From: Bombyx mori
Lineage: Eukaryota > Arthropoda > Insecta > Lepidoptera > Bombycidae
Length of the DNA stretch: 64,000 nucleotides
Direction of reading: 5' to 3'
Assembly: GCF_030269925.1 (NCBI RefSeq)
Contig: NC_085128.1
Location: 13,828,501 to 13,892,500, forward strand
Below the pieces are notes generated by a model. That model saw only the letters and a list, made by a program, of their open reading frames with translations. It was not told the origin of the DNA and ran no database searches. Each line of letters begins with the position of its first letter. Within the stretch, counting starts at the first letter, position 1. The translations under genes were made by a program, and so were the position numbers. This document shows positions 41,682 to 54,832 of this stretch, piece by piece.

Positions 41682-41774
41682 TATAGATATATATCACATA
41701 TTAATGAACTGACATAAATGTAATATTAGTACACCCTGAAGTGTATCCCTAAATGACAGGCGCTATTCTTTTCG

Positions 41775-41890
41775 CATACTCATATCGCAAGGTAGGTGGC
41801 GGCATTTATGTTATAGGTGGGCTCAAGTTACCACTTAACTCCAGAGCTGTGAGCTCGTCCACCCACCTAAGCAATAAATAAATAAAACTT
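41775..41890 (+). repeat. Bm1 3' fragment
   Basis: ATCGCAAGGTAGGTGGCGGC through CCACCTAAGCAATAAATAAA. Confidence 0.65.
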
Positions 41891-43250
41891 TCTATTCAAA
41901 ATCAAAAGTTCAAAATCACTAATCTGACGAAGACTTCGTGCAACAAATACATCATAACATGTCGTTGAAACATTAAGTAGCCTTAACATTCAATTCCAAA
42001 AAGAGCCACAGAACTAAAAAGAACCGACTCACAAACTCAGCAAGCTTGTTGTTTTTACCAAACATCTCAAGATTGGAATTTCAATTACCAGAGCGCAAAC
42101 AGAGAACAGAGTAGAGGTAATTTAAGAAAATAACAATTAAATGAAAATACCGGGAAACGATTGCCTCCATCACACGAGATAAGCACACAATAGTTGATAA
42201 TTAATCAAATAATTAATTAGACACGACATTAATTACTGTTTTTGTCAAACTTCTAGATTCTCTTCTCATACAAACGCGACAAGCGATGGTTAAATTATCA
42301 TTTGTACTAATTTGTAGCACTTATGTACTCACGATGGCAATATTGGAAGACTGCAATTGTGAATGTGTCGCGCTATAAATAGCGACAGATGAGAGTCCGG
42401 CCCACCATTCATCTTGTCATAAAGTAATTGTTAGGAATTACTCGTACCTGACTATCAAATGAATTCCACTATGAAGGAATAATATCGGGTAGAAGTATCA
42501 AATCCGAAAACTTTATAAAACATAATCTCGGCTGATACGGCACTTTGTGTAGGTACCGATGGTAACTTTAATCTGTAAAACGACTTTACGAAGCGGGGTA
42601 CGATTGATACTATTGATGAGGAGGACTATAATACAAAGTAGGTGGTGACATTTAAGTTTTGATGCCTATTGGATTTGGTAAGTAATTAATACTATAGGAC
42701 ACATTTCTCTGCAAAAGACGAAGACAATTTATAGTTTGAGATAATAGTATGTAAGTATATAGGAATGGCGTTGGCATCAAATTCGCATTTTGTTACAAAC
42801 AAAATAACATTTGTACCCAATCCTTCAAATATAGCACAGTAGCAGTAGGTGTATAATAACAAATACGCAACAACATCAAGTCTCGTGTATGGAAAAAGTC
42901 CTCTTTGCAATGCAATTTAAACTTTATTTCTATAACACTTCATAGAGAGACAGACGGCTGACAAACAAACAATTAGGATTTATTTCGTTTTACAAGCGGT
43001 AGGTGGTAAATACGTATAAAAAAACAACACGTAAACGGCGGCTGTCGTCTCCAATTATTCTATTTCATGCGTATGTATGTACGTATACAAGTCGAATCTC
43101 GGTTCGGGGAGTATTACATGTTGTATCGTAAATGATGTAAGCTACCTTTTCAGTAGGCGACGGATTGCCCCCCTTTGGCCCCCCTTGGCCCCCTTGTAGC
43201 CCCTAGCATTACTGTTGGACGTGAGCGTAAAAAAGAATTTTAATCAAATT
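41891..43250. other. Unassigned AT-rich DNA
   Basis: A cytosine-rich run (about 43170-43205, repeated GGCCCCC) stands out at the right end. No exon or clear transposon was recognised; the 72-codon - strand ORF has no domain. Confidence 0.4.
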
Positions 43251-43254
43251 AATA

Positions 43255-43750
43255 ATAAATCTTCGACTTCAGGTGTCAAGGTCAGCGGCGACATTTACGT
43301 TGTAACTTCGATAGGTTTCAGTAACAACATCCAAAACAATTAACCGCGATCTCATCTAAAATTAAATTAAAAATTAGGGTGAAGATTTCAATGATAAGTT
43401 TGCGAATAGTATCTTTAGTACGAAAACAGCCAGCTGTAATTAGATTTGACGCTAATAGCCTTCCGAATGACAATCGACTATTAATACACCGCTATCCTTT
43501 GGGCGAGAGACGTAGACTGGTAGTAAGACGTATCATCACTCCGAGACGGTATATGCTACACCTTACTTATTTCTGCCGTAAAGCAGTAATTCATTGCGGT
43601 TTGAAGGGTGAAGCAGCTGTACTCCAATATTGAAACTTAGTATTCATGTCTCAAGGTGGGTAGCGGCATTAACGTTGTTAATGTCTAAGTGGCTTAAACA
43701 GCACTTAAAACCAGGACGTCCGCGAACTTATCTACCCAACTAAGTAAAAA
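43255..43750 (+). repeat. Two old Bm1 fragments
   Basis: A poor fragment lies at 43265-43350 (GTGTCAAGGTCAGCGGCGAC). A better one at 43565-43750 (TTATTTCTGCCGTAAAGCAG, CAAGGTGGGTAGCGGCATTA) ends with a short A-rich tail. Confidence 0.5.
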
Positions 43751-45088
43751 CAAAACAAATTAATCGTGGACGGGTCTAGAGCAACTCTAAAGCTTGTTCT
43801 GCCATTGCACATATGTCACATTTGGAAAAAGAGAAAACTAAATACGTAAACAGGAAAACGTACATGTAAACCAAACAAAAAACGATTCAGACTATAAATA
43901 AATTCCAACGGCTCACTTCGATTCGGTCGTAGAAAAGATTTAGAAACTTATAAATGGTATTTTATTCACGTAATCTCTATTTTATTTCTAGCTGACGGAG
44001 TGTCTGGAACGCGATCTTAATAATGTTCTCCTTCAATACAAGCAACATCAATTTGCCACGATTTGTAGTAATTTTGAAAAAAATCAACTTATGATCATTC
44101 TTATAAATTAAATATATTGTTTATGTTAACAAAATAGAAATAGTTATTATTAACTCGTGAGACAATAAAAAAGGTAATAAAGCGCTCTTTTTTATGATGT
44201 AATGTGGGTGACTTAACGACCTATGGTGAATGATAACCGAGGTCCTTAAAAAACACACCATAAATTCCTTAGCCCATCTTCAAATATTAGGTGTGGAAAT
44301 TTGAGCTAAATTGAAAAAAAAACCCGTTGGGTCGGACCGCATAATTGCTTCAAGTGGTCAAGGAGGTGATGCTAATCCATTCGATTTAAAACACAGTTTC
44401 CTCACAATTTGGGTAATATACGAACGGGAGAATATTTGAATCACGTAATACTCGTACGTACTAATAAGTAGATGTAGCAAAATTACTTCAAGGTAGAGGT
44501 TTCTGGACGGATTTTGAGGTAGCGCATAGCAAAGAGGCTACATAAGAGTAGCAAATATGGTTTAATATATTATAATATAGTTTTATTATACAAATAATAA
44601 CATAATCTTTTTATAATATAAAACATTTTATTATAACAATTACACAACTACACAACAATTATACAACTAGCGTACAACAGGTGACGCGCAAAAGGTTTCA
44701 AGAAATTTATGTACATATGTAAACATTATGTATGTATATAAAAATACTTGTGCATGTTAATTTCGATTAACAAAAACAATATGCTACAAGTCAGTGCCGT
44801 GTTATTCGATCTAGTAATTTACAATAACGTCTCCTTGTATTCTTTGGCATCTCTTTAATGCGACCGAAATAATTGGCACTCTTAAATCCATTACTTTATA
44901 ACTAGAGCTGTGCCTGAGATTTCATATGCGCAATATACGCGTACAAGTATTAACCCTAGCTCATAATAATTTATATAAAGACTTTATTTATTAGTAAAGA
45001 GAATTAAATAGTGCTTAGTACCTACTTGTCTGCGCTGATGTCAAAATTACTATCACGATGAAGTAATAATTTTATATATTAAAAAGAT
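43751..45088. other. Unassigned AT-rich DNA
   Basis: No gene, RNA or family-level repeat recognised. A very AT-rich patch (44560-44640) is present. Confidence 0.4.
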
Positions 45089-45291
45089 GTGTGGTGTCGT
45101 GGGACACCGGATGAAGTAAAAAAAAATGGATTACGAGAAAAAAATCGCGCGGTGAAATATCGCTGTGCGGGAAACTAGGCCTTATTCCACGGACTTTTTC
45201 TTACGGTTTTTACTATCACATTTTTTCAGTTTGGTCGCGCAGCAAGATCTCAATCTCCTCCAAGCCTGCCGTAAGGAACTTCGTTCCAAAA
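45089..45291. mobile_element. Short repeat family T1, copy B
   Basis: Starts TGTGTGGTGTCGTGGGACAC and ends GTAAGGAACTTCGTTCC, matching both ends of 33935-34305. The left GGAACGAAGTTCC is missing here. The interior (GCGCGGTGAAATATCGCTG) differs from copy A. Confidence 0.5.
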
Positions 45292-45893
45292 ACCAAAACC
45301 ACAATAATTATAATTTGCGTAATCACTAGTGGGAGGTTACATTTGATTTTTATAGCAATTATAATTATTGGTGACCACTTAATTACCGGTGATGCGTAAG
45401 CGATTTCATTAAACTATAAATTAAATAAAAAAATATGCATAAAACTAGACTAAAATTTTAGTTAAATTGTCGTATTGGGGGTATTAGCTATTGCACGAAT
45501 ATTGTCTGTCCAAACAAAAATGTGTTGACAATTTCATTACGTTTAATATTAATTTTGCAGTGCTCCTACGCACTATTGTAGTCGATAATTAAAACAACAA
45601 TATCGACTTGCTTAAGGTCGGAATGTGGCAGTTTGCCCGGTACCCTAAACAATGTGTCACGGCTTTTAATTGCCTCTTTATTTGTTTATAGTTGTTTTTG
45701 TTGTTAATCTACTAGAGGACTTTCGAAAATAATTTAATTCTTAATCTTTTTACATTGATGTATTTTAAGATAATTTCGCAGAAGTCTATGGGAATGATAG
45801 AAATTTTAGGTATACAATGCAGATGATCCGTTACACAAGGGTGAAGTTCTACTACAGAAATATAACCGAAAAAAAGAAATGTAACGGATTGTT

Positions 45894-46252
45894 TGGAACC
45901 TCTGGGTCTGCGCAGGGACTTCGGTTCCCTCTGTATTTTGTACCGTATGTTCCATGGGGAGTGCTCTGACGGATTGTTCGAGATGATACCGTCATCTCGT
46001 TTTTACCATCGCACCGCCCGCCACCGCAGTAGAGTTCATCCATAGTACCTGGAGCCACTGCGGTCATCCACAGTGCATTTCCAGAGGTCTTTTTTGACAC
46101 GTACCATCCGGCTATGGAATGAGCTCCCCTCCACGATGTTCCCCGAGCGCTATGACATGTCCTTCTTCAAACGAGGCTTGTGGAGAGTATTAAGCGGTAG
46201 GCAGCGGCTTGGCTCTATCCCTGGCATTGCTGAAGTCCATGGGCGACGGTAA
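45894..46252 (+). pseudogene. Jockey/CR1-like LINE reverse-transcriptase C-terminus, broken
   Basis: One frame reads LGLRRDFGSLCILYRMFHG, later RTIRLWNELPSTMFPERYD and FFKRGLWRVL, up to a TAA at 46250-46252. An in-frame TAG near 46032 interrupts it. The RLWNELP...FFKRGL pattern is the usual end of jockey/CR1-type reverse-transcriptase proteins. A non-coding tail with AATAAA and poly-A follows to about 46308. It is a dead 5'-truncated copy. Confidence 0.75.
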
Positions 46253-46310
46253 CCACTCACCATCAGGTGGGCCGTGCGCTCGTCTGCCTACAAGGGCAAT
46301 AAAAAAAAAG
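46253..46310 (+). mobile_element. 3' tail of the same LINE
   Basis: CACTCACCATCAGGTGGGCC to CTACAAGGGCAATAAAAAAA. The same tail occurs at 4825-4905, 30143-30250, 30770-30876 and reversed at 35797 and 36763. Confidence 0.72.
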
Positions 46311-47369
46311 TTGCAATCAAAGTACTCAAGCTTGGCAGCATACACACATACATCACGTAAAATCGTTAATGAGTTTTGGCGTTTGCGTTCAAGTTCGCTA
46401 GCCCGTGTCCTAGCGTATTTATAAATCAATAAAAATTACTACGAACTTTTCATCATTGGGGCACGTAAACAGAGGTGAATACTAAATATTTATCTGACAC
46501 ACACACACAAAACACAAACAAAAACCAAGATTTATGGAACAAGCAGACCGTACGATTGATACGTTCTTCAAACAAAACTAAAAGCATTGTTTGTAACGCA
46601 ACGTTACCAGATATGAATGTTTCGATTTTTTTAAATATCTTCATAAGTTAGTAGGTAGCGAATGAAATTTGTTTTTGAGGTTAAAACAAATACAAAAAAA
46701 AGTTCCACAAACCTATTTATTTTACTTTCATCAATAAACGGCTATAGGATTAACTTACTTCTTCTTATTCGCATTTATGAATTAATAGGACATATTTTAA
46801 ATACATTCGGAAATCTAAATAATTTATGGATTTATGTACATTTGAAAACGAGAATAATACAACAACATTATATCTGTCTCACTTGATATTAGCTAGAATA
46901 AGTAAGGTATCTACGGGTCTTCAATTCAAACTATTGTTTTTTGTAATCTTTTTATTTCTATACATGATGACGAGACATTTTTAGGCGGCCTTAATTGAAT
47001 AATGAATAATCAATCCATCGCATTTTAGACTTTCGTGAACACTATAAGCGTTCTAAACGAAGCATTTCAATGACAATTACTGTTTTAAATCTGAGTGGCC
47101 CGCACACGATGATCAGCAGACTATAGCTGAACCGAATAGCTGTTGAAAAAATATACAGTGAGACGGATTTAGTACCGATGTACGTCACACAGTTGCTATT
47201 GTGTCGCGACACGAAGCCAACTAAACGATCTATTCGAGATCAATGTGTAAAGTACTTAAACAAATAGTTGTTTTATTGCAAACAATTCTAGACTAGATGT
47301 TCGCGATCTATGACTTGAATGTGGTCATCTGTTTTACTTAATTCCTACTCTTATCCCCTTTATATCTTA
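46311..47369. other. Unassigned AT-rich DNA
   Basis: No gene recognised. A short (CA)n run lies at 46497-46510. Confidence 0.4.
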
Positions 47370-47587
47370 CTAGCGACCCGCCCTCGCTTCGCTTCAGAAA
47401 CTGTAATTTATTATTGATTTTTGCACTATTTAATGGATGTTATTTTACATATAAACCTTCCTCTTCAATCACTATATCTATTAAAACCACATCAAAATCC
47501 GTTGCGTAGTTTTAAAGATTTAAGCATACATAGGGACAGACAGATATAGGGACAGAAAAAGCGACTTTGTTTTATACTATGTAGTGA
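47370..47587 (-). mobile_element. Non-autonomous Helitron, family H4 (copy 2)
   Basis: On the - strand it begins TCACTACATAGTATAAAAC and ends GAGGGCGGGTCGCTAG followed by T. Partner of 6802-7021. Confidence 0.7.
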
Positions 47588-47624
47588 AGTAGACGACAGC
47601 TTAGACTTTGTGGTGGACACGGGC

Positions 47625-47870
47625 TTTTTTTCATTGCTTAGATGGGTGGACGAGGTCACAGCCCACCTGGTGTTAAATGGTTGCCGGAGGCCATAGACAT
47701 CTACAACGTAAATGTGGCACCCACCTTGGATATAAGTTCTAAGGTCTCAGTATAGTTACAATGGCTACCCCACCCTTCAAACCGAAACGCATCACTGCTT
47801 CACGGCAGAAATAGGCAGGGTGGTGGTACCTACCCGTGCGGACTCACAAGAGGTCCTACCACCAGTAAAA
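47625..47870 (-). mobile_element. Bm1 SINE, partial, reversed
   Basis: TTTTTTCATTGCTTAGATGG through GGTCCTACCACCAGTAAAA. Confidence 0.82.
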
Positions 47871-47979
47871 AGCTCCGAAAAACGATTAATAAAGTGTGAA
47901 CGGTCAAGTTATCTGATTTCACCATCACACAGTACAATAGAAAATACATCCTCGTATTTAATGGTAAATGGCTGCATCC

Positions 47980-48058
47980 ACATTGTTGTCTGTCGGCTCC
48001 AGTGACTATTTAACACCAGGTGAGCCATGAGCGCGTTCATCCATCTAGAATAATAAAT
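47980..48058 (+). repeat. Bm1 3' scrap
   Basis: TGTCGGCTCCAGTGACTATT and TAACACCAGGTGAGCCATGA. Confidence 0.5.
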
Positions 48059-51040
48059 AACAATGAGTGTTAGGTGATTTTAACGTTTGTCTCATGTATT
48101 TAAAACATTACAGCGGTTGCATGACGGTATTTAAAAACGTAATACATATTACGTAAACCCATTTTTTTTTTTGCTGCAGGAAACATTTGTTTAAAATTCC
48201 TTAAGCTCGTTCTTGAGGACGTTACTAACAGAAAAATAAATTAGTAAACAATATGACCTTTGTGAAAAAGCGACCATCGTACGCATTCATCTCACCTGTC
48301 TTCACCAATAAAATACTGTTTGAATTTTCACCCGAGTAAAATATTTTTCACAACATTAACAGCGCTTTGAAGCGGGAAGAATCGTTTTTTTTAAATATAA
48401 CCATAAATCGTTATAGAAACAAAAGAAGTTTTTTAAAATTGTGTGCCGGATTTTTAAAACAATGAAAACCGCATTCGCCGTCGGAAATGCATCTTTGTAT
48501 TATTAACTTTGTATTATTAAAATTCAATTGCGATGTTGCACATCTGTGTGTATTTAAATGAAATATTTGAAACTCATGATTGTATGTTTTGATGAATAAT
48601 TACTGTCTAAATTACGTAGAGCAGATTCACCCGCGATCAGTTCGAAAATAATTTAAATGCATCTCTGAAGGAGAATCTCACAGTATTTTAATTGTTCTGG
48701 TAATGAATTGATGTGACTTTTTAATAATGTCTCCCAGTGCTCGTCATCATAACAAATGCATATCGAGGGTTGAAAGGCTATTTAGTTTAAGCAACATTTC
48801 GTTTAATACAGGATATTTACCTTTATAATGAAAGGTTCGTTTTATAAAAAAATAATATCGGCTCAGCAGTTCAGTCAATAAATTTCCAGCATAAAGTTAG
48901 TATTTGTTTTTCATGAACACCAGTTTTTTTTTTAACATTACCTTATCTCATTTATCACTAATCGTTGAGATATAAATGTAGATGTTAATGAAGAAAATAA
49001 TTGTAAAATTAATAATATCAGAATTATTTATTTCCTGGCTTACTACGAACACTAAAAACAATTCACGCGTTTTTCTTTGACGCACACTTGACTTCATTTT
49101 CATAACGCTTTTCAATCGTAATAAAACTTTTAATATATTTAGAAAGACTACATACGTTATTTTAGTTCGTTTTATTATTTAATAACATTTGCGAACATTA
49201 AGCGCAGTTCAGAACTTTGTATTGTCAATGAAAACACATCAAGATCACGACAGAGAACTTTACTACCGCCGAAAACGGGACAAACAAATAGATCTTCGTC
49301 GTAGATTTATTATCAACAAACACTACTTGAATGAACGTACGATAGGACAAAAGGTAATTTCGAGGTTAACGACAAATAAAATGTTTATGATTTGAAAACA
49401 GGAAAATTGTTATATTTCAAATGATTTTACTTCATCCAAATAGTTGCGTATCGATACACAAATCATGATTTTGATAAACATTATAGGTATTATGTTGTTT
49501 TGAATAATATTGGGATAAAATGAAGCCTGCTTACTGTTATTTATACTATTACATTATTTGACTGAATCGAATCGCGATCACGAAGTGTACTGTATTGATT
49601 TTCATCTGAATAAATTTCATTTGGAGCGTGTTGTGTCTAGAACGTGTTGCAAAAAAATATATGGTGCAATTACAATTTAACATCCCGTAAAATATTATTT
49701 GGTTAAATGACATGTGATAAACATAAAAATGTTTTAAAGGACATATTTTATAAGTCACTAATTTACAGATTAAAATAATTCACTAAACACTTCTACAAAA
49801 TAGAAATAAACAAAGCTATTATACTTCATTCTTAATTTAGTCGAGACAAAATAAATATCACCGGACAAATTCGAAGTTCGCGTTTTTAGCACTTGGCACG
49901 GGGGCGTGTCGATGACAGACATACACGCATCACCACTCTATCGTCTTTATGTCTGCTGGTTACGCAATATATTGAATATAGTTCATGTCGATGCTTAATT
50001 AAACAAATATTATGTATGTATATTGTATTAAGAGTGTAGTAGAAATTATTACGTAGAATGTTTTACAATGAATAGATTAAGAGTGAAATTTTTAAGTTTC
50101 AGTTTTGGCGGGCTTTCTGTATTGGCCACAGACTATAAAATTGAGTGACGGTTGAAGTGTGCAGAACTATGTATACGGAGCTTACAATCCGCCATACACA
50201 AATATATACATACATATAGATCTGATATCGCCGTTAGATATTTAAATTAAAAAAACTTGGATTATTTTATAATATAATTACGAGTTTAATATGATTACAT
50301 AAATGTAACATGTTTATTATGTGTAGTTAGCGGTCGCGGTCGCCACGTGGATGCCATTTTTAATTACACCATATTTTATTTAAAAAACGCTGTACGCCTA
50401 CATCGGTGTTTGATTTATAAAGTTATATTAGATTGAAAAATCTGTGTCGGTTAGATTTTTGTGTGTTTAGAAATCTATTTAGTGCAATATGTATTATAAA
50501 ATAGCTCAGACTATACTTTCTATTAATAGCTAGTCAATAAATGTCAATAAGTCCATCGAATAAAAGCATCTTAAAAACATATAAAAATTGCAAGAAAAAA
50601 GGAAAAACATGTGAAATGCATAATAGCATGTCAAGTATCGCACAGTAAAATGTTTAGTCTATGATCTCTAATACAGCATAAACACTCATCAATTAAGGGG
50701 ATTTGACAGGATGCCTATCATTACTCACGTTTTATTTTTGAAATCCTCGTAAATGACGTAATATGCGCGAGACCTTTAGTTAAAAACGGCAATTTTTCAG
50801 CAACAAAACTTTGTATTTCCTACTTTATCCGTTTTCGTTGTTGATAGTAGACAATAAAGAGGTTTTATAACCGACCATCACTGTCTTTAATATACTCTCT
50901 ATCGGATTTTTTATTTTATTTTTATTTAGTAAACTCTTCTTACAAACTAGCAGTCTTGAATATAGTCACATCTAATACCTACATTGAATTGTGTGTAGGT
51001 AAATTGTAATCACACGATCCCATGTAACAAAATAATAATA
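48059..51040. other. Unassigned AT-rich DNA
   Basis: Nearly 3 kb with no recognised exon or transposon. A patch around 49865-49960 (GCACTTGGCACGGGGGCGTG) and another near 50325-50355 (GCGGTCGCGGTCGCCACGTG) are richer in CpG than their surroundings and might be regulatory. The 68-69 codon ORFs show no family features. Confidence 0.35.
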
Positions 51041-51480
51041 ATTGGCATCTTAACTGGTGGTAGAGTTTCTTGCAATCTTCTGCCGCGAAGCAGAAATGCG
51101 TTCCGTTCCTTCATGAAGAAATATACGATTGAGACTCAGACCTCATACCTCAAGGTATGAAGTCTCCTAGTGGCTGTTTTTCGAAGCTTGCTTTAATAGT
51201 ACAACATTTTAACAAAAAATAATACGCAGTTATACCTACGAAATAAAAGAGTTTATCATCAATGTAGTCGAAGTCACTTAAATATGCGTTGTTAAGGAAA
51301 CTCTAAAACATGTGAGATCTTGATAAAATTGGACCAAATGAGAAACAATAGCTTTCAATAAATAAATAAATCATCAACTTTTCACCTGTTGTTAAGTGGT
51401 TACCGGAAAAATGCCGCCACCCACCTTGAGATATGAGTTCTATGGTCTCAGTATAGTACAACGGCTGCCCCAGCCTTAGC
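51041..51480. repeat. Two diverged Bm1 fragments in opposite directions
   Basis: + strand at about 51050-51165 (CTTCTGCCGCGAAGCAGAAA); - strand at 51383-51478 (CACCTGTTGTTAAGTGGTTA to TACAACGGCTGCCCCAGCC). Confidence 0.55.
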
Positions 51481-52031
51481 TATTTGTTTGTATTCACACA
51501 TATTTCTTGTAGTTTTCAATTACTCTTCTACCATTCTACCTTATCAAAATTCTCTCTGTGAACACTGAACAGTGCGCATTTACAGAGTCCGTAATAAAGT
51601 CCTTTTTAAAGAACCCGAGAAGCCATTTCTGTATTTCGTTTAATTTAAAATACAACGATTAATAAACCATTATTATTACAAGTTAAAATCACGAGAAATA
51701 ATCGATTGACAATAAAAAAATTCAAAAACAATTTACGTGAATCACTTTTCACGTTCCCGCCAAAAGAGTCGGGTTTCAAATGTTTCAAATTTAAATAGGT
51801 AACTAAGCAATGCTCAGGTAATTGCTGCCATGGCAAGATTTGTTACGGAAAACGTTAAAACGATTACAAATTTGTTAAAGCGGGTACGCCGTAAGCCCAA
51901 GTAAAGCACTTCGCTTAAAAATAATTAAATATTTATTTACAACAAGAAAAAACAAAGTTTATTATTAACAATGCGAATTGGTCACACAATGTTACATGTT
52001 AGCAAAGTTTAAGCGAAGGAGCTTCCTGTAC

Positions 52032-52247
52032 CTGATTGCAGCACTTCCTTGGGCAGGGTACCAAGTGGTAAATGTGGCTCACCGGCTTGAGGCGCGAGGG
52101 TATGCTGGACGTGCGGAGTAAGCTCAGCTTCCTCCGCTGTTCGGCAGATAATGACGCGCGACGGCTCCTATCGAGTTCATACCCGGACAGATCAGCTGAG
52201 TCTACACTCAAACCACGGAACAGGGTGGGACGAAACATTTTTATCAA
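52032..52247 (-). CDS. Candidate alternative first coding exon of the NDRG gene (72 codons)
   Basis: On the - strand an ATG at 52247 opens MIKMFRPTLFRG and runs through Ser/Arg-rich sequence (RRASLS, RRKLSLLRTSS) to CNQ. There CAG|GTACAG could be a donor in phase 0, ending in Gln like the known first exon (GVQ), so it would join the KYVVSTD exon at 20622 in frame. It is GC-rich against an AT-rich background, on the same strand and upstream. The resulting protein would be 401 aa. The donor is only moderate, and the ORF could continue to the stop at 51999 or belong to another gene. Function as an NDRG isoform is inference. Confidence 0.45.
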
Positions 52248-52969
52248 TTGTTCACCGGTTGAACTTTTTGTAGAACAAAAAATTATTCCTCTTAGCTTTT
52301 TAGTTTTAAATTTTTTCGATATAATATTTCATGAACTACATACGTACTGATATTGTTTTTTATCGATATGATATTGTTAATTTACTAGTTTATTATTCAG
52401 TTATCGAAGCATTGCAATTTTTTATATTAGGTACATCACTATCAAAAAACATTAAAATTTAAAATTCTTCTAAAATTTAATTATCGAAAGACGTTTGTTA
52501 ATTGATTTTGGCGCATTACAAGATTTAGTACATTCAAACCTGTTGAATTTATGCTAACGATTGACACAATTAAAATTGTTTTGCTTTCGAACCATCTGTA
52601 TTGTTAGAAAATGTTCAAGAATTGTGATTATCATAAATGATTACAGCAACATTTGTTGAGTTTTTGAATGTTCTTGTAAGAAATTATTATCGATCTTTTA
52701 ATACAACTTTGCATAATTTCGAGTAACAATATTGAATTTAATAAACGATGACACCGAGAGCACCTTTTTTATATAATTTGTATTTAAAATAGAATTATCT
52801 GTTATCAAAAGCGTGATTTAAATAAATCTTAAAAAACATTGAAATATAAGAACAGATGCACTTTCAACAAAGCACCAAAAAGCCAATATAAACAACACTA
52901 ATCACCTTTGCCGTTCCATGGTATTACTACTTCAAAAACACAAATAAAAAAAGGTTATTTTAAAAACAT

Positions 52970-53145
52970 AATGTCACTGTCACACGCCGATCTATTTCAG
53001 TTGCGAAAAACGTTTTGTTTTTTTTTTTTGTATAATTTTACGCGCGTTTGTCTGCGTTTCCTTCTCAGGCCGTGCGATAACTGAATATTACAGACCGAGA
53101 CAGGTCTGCTGAAACTGAAACAGTGTTGATCAGTCGCCAGAAAGT
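52970..53145 (-). promoter_or_regulatory. Possible promoter upstream of the 52 kb exon
   Basis: A GC- and CpG-richer patch (ACGCGCGTTTGTCTGCG, CCGTGCGATAACTGAATA) lies about 0.8 kb upstream of the candidate exon. On the - strand it carries TTCAGT motifs of the arthropod initiator type. Suggestive only. Confidence 0.25.
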
Positions 53146-54095
53146 TGCACAATTATCTATCTGACATTTAAAATTGGATCAAACGTCTCTTGTAGTTCAA
53201 GATCTTATTGATCTCGAATTTTATTACAGCCCTTTTTCATGATAAATGCTTACTGATTCTGTACAATCACTTTCTAAAAGAATCTAATCGAATTTAGATT
53301 AGTCCCAAAGTATTTATGTTGCAAATAGTTTGGCTAGAACGTACACAAATAAAAAAAGAAGTTATTTATGTGTTTCTTTCATTCTTGTTCCATTTTTAAA
53401 AACATAAAAATTTAATGATCCGTGTTTTTTCTAACCTACATTTTATCTATCACATGGTTACAACCAAAAATATGACAAAAATAATATTATGATTTTTACG
53501 ACAAAATATTCGGTTTGTTATCGCCAATAGATACTCTAAACAGCATTTTTATTCGAAACTTTTCTATAATATTATTGAAACTGGTGTCGTTTGAATTGAT
53601 GATGATATTGCATTGATTATATTAGCAACATTTAAAAAACTACATAAATGTAATACTCCATAAATATCTTCAAAATAAAGTCAGAAACTGTAAAAACAAT
53701 TTTCTTATATCTCTTTAATATTCAGTAGTCATTCGAAACCATGACGATTAATTTAACGAAGAATTATCGAGATTTTACAATTGCAGATTTAAAATGTAAG
53801 ATTTGGCACAGATTCGTTTCTACACCTTTCCAATGAGCTATTTTTAAATACCAATGATTATTCGAATCATTTAATCAGATATAAAGGTTTGGAAACTATT
53901 ATAATATTATCACACCAACCTTATTTTTAGGCATATGTATTATTTTTCTTTTAAAAAAACTAGAGATAATAATAAACTTAGCTAGTCCGAAAATACTCGG
54001 CTACCTCTCAAGTTTGTCATGAGCATTTTATAAGCTAACACGACCAAAGAAATGGCGTCTTTTCCTTCTTCGACAGGTCATGACCATCTAGTGTT
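53146..54095. other. Unassigned AT-rich DNA
   Basis: Nothing recognised on either strand. Confidence 0.4.
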
Positions 54096-54099
54096 CTTG

Positions 54100-54410
54100 G
54101 GATTTTTTTTGGTTTTTGTCGTTGGTAGCCTAAGTGGCTATAGAAATTACGGTCGGATTGACAAGTGAGCTCACGGGGCTCTTGAACTGAAAGGAATTAC
54201 AAAAACTAGCCCCAAGAAGGACAGTGCTTCGCTGAATCTACCATCAAACCGATTTCGCTTACCAATAAGAGCAATCGGCAAGAAACTGAGTGGGCTCTGT
54301 CGGTGGGTTAAGTTGCATGTCGAATCCTTCGCAATTGACAGGTTTGACGCGAAAGGTTACCGGTGCTTGGAATGCCTAAGCGACCAGAGTTCAATGACAC
54401 CACGGTGTGA
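54100..54410 (-). mobile_element. R-A retroposon, degenerate copy
   Basis: Poly-T (54102-54110) then GTAGCCTAAGTGGCTATAG and CAGTGCTTCGCTGAATCTAC match family R-A with many changes. Confidence 0.5.
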
Positions 54411-54586
54411 GTTTACCAAATCACCTCATTGGTACAATGCCTGCCCACCCTTCAAACCAAAGAGAATTATTGTTTTGCGACAGAAATAAAGCAGAAAGTT
54501 GGCACCAACCTACGAGCGTTTGCGTCAATAGAAACAAGGGTCTTCGAAATTAGGGAAGTATTTATCTAGGGTTATAAACGTATTTA

Positions 54587-54832
54587 TTGGTGGTAGGACC
54601 GCTTGTGAGTCCGCGCGGGTAGGTACCACCGCCCTGCCTATCTCTGCCGTGAAGCAGTGATGCGTTTCGGTTTGAAGGGTGGGGCAACCGTTGTAACTAT
54701 ACTGAGATCTTAGAACTTATATCTCAAGGTGGGTGGCGCATTTACATTGTAGATGTCCATGGGCTCCAGTAACCACTTAACATCAGGTGGGCTGTGAGCT
54801 CGTCTACCCATCTAAGCTATAAAAAAAAAACT
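54587..54832 (+). mobile_element. Bm1 SINE, 5'-truncated
   Basis: TTGGTGGTAGGACCGCTTGT through CATCTAAGCTATAAAAAAAA. Near consensus. Confidence 0.85.
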
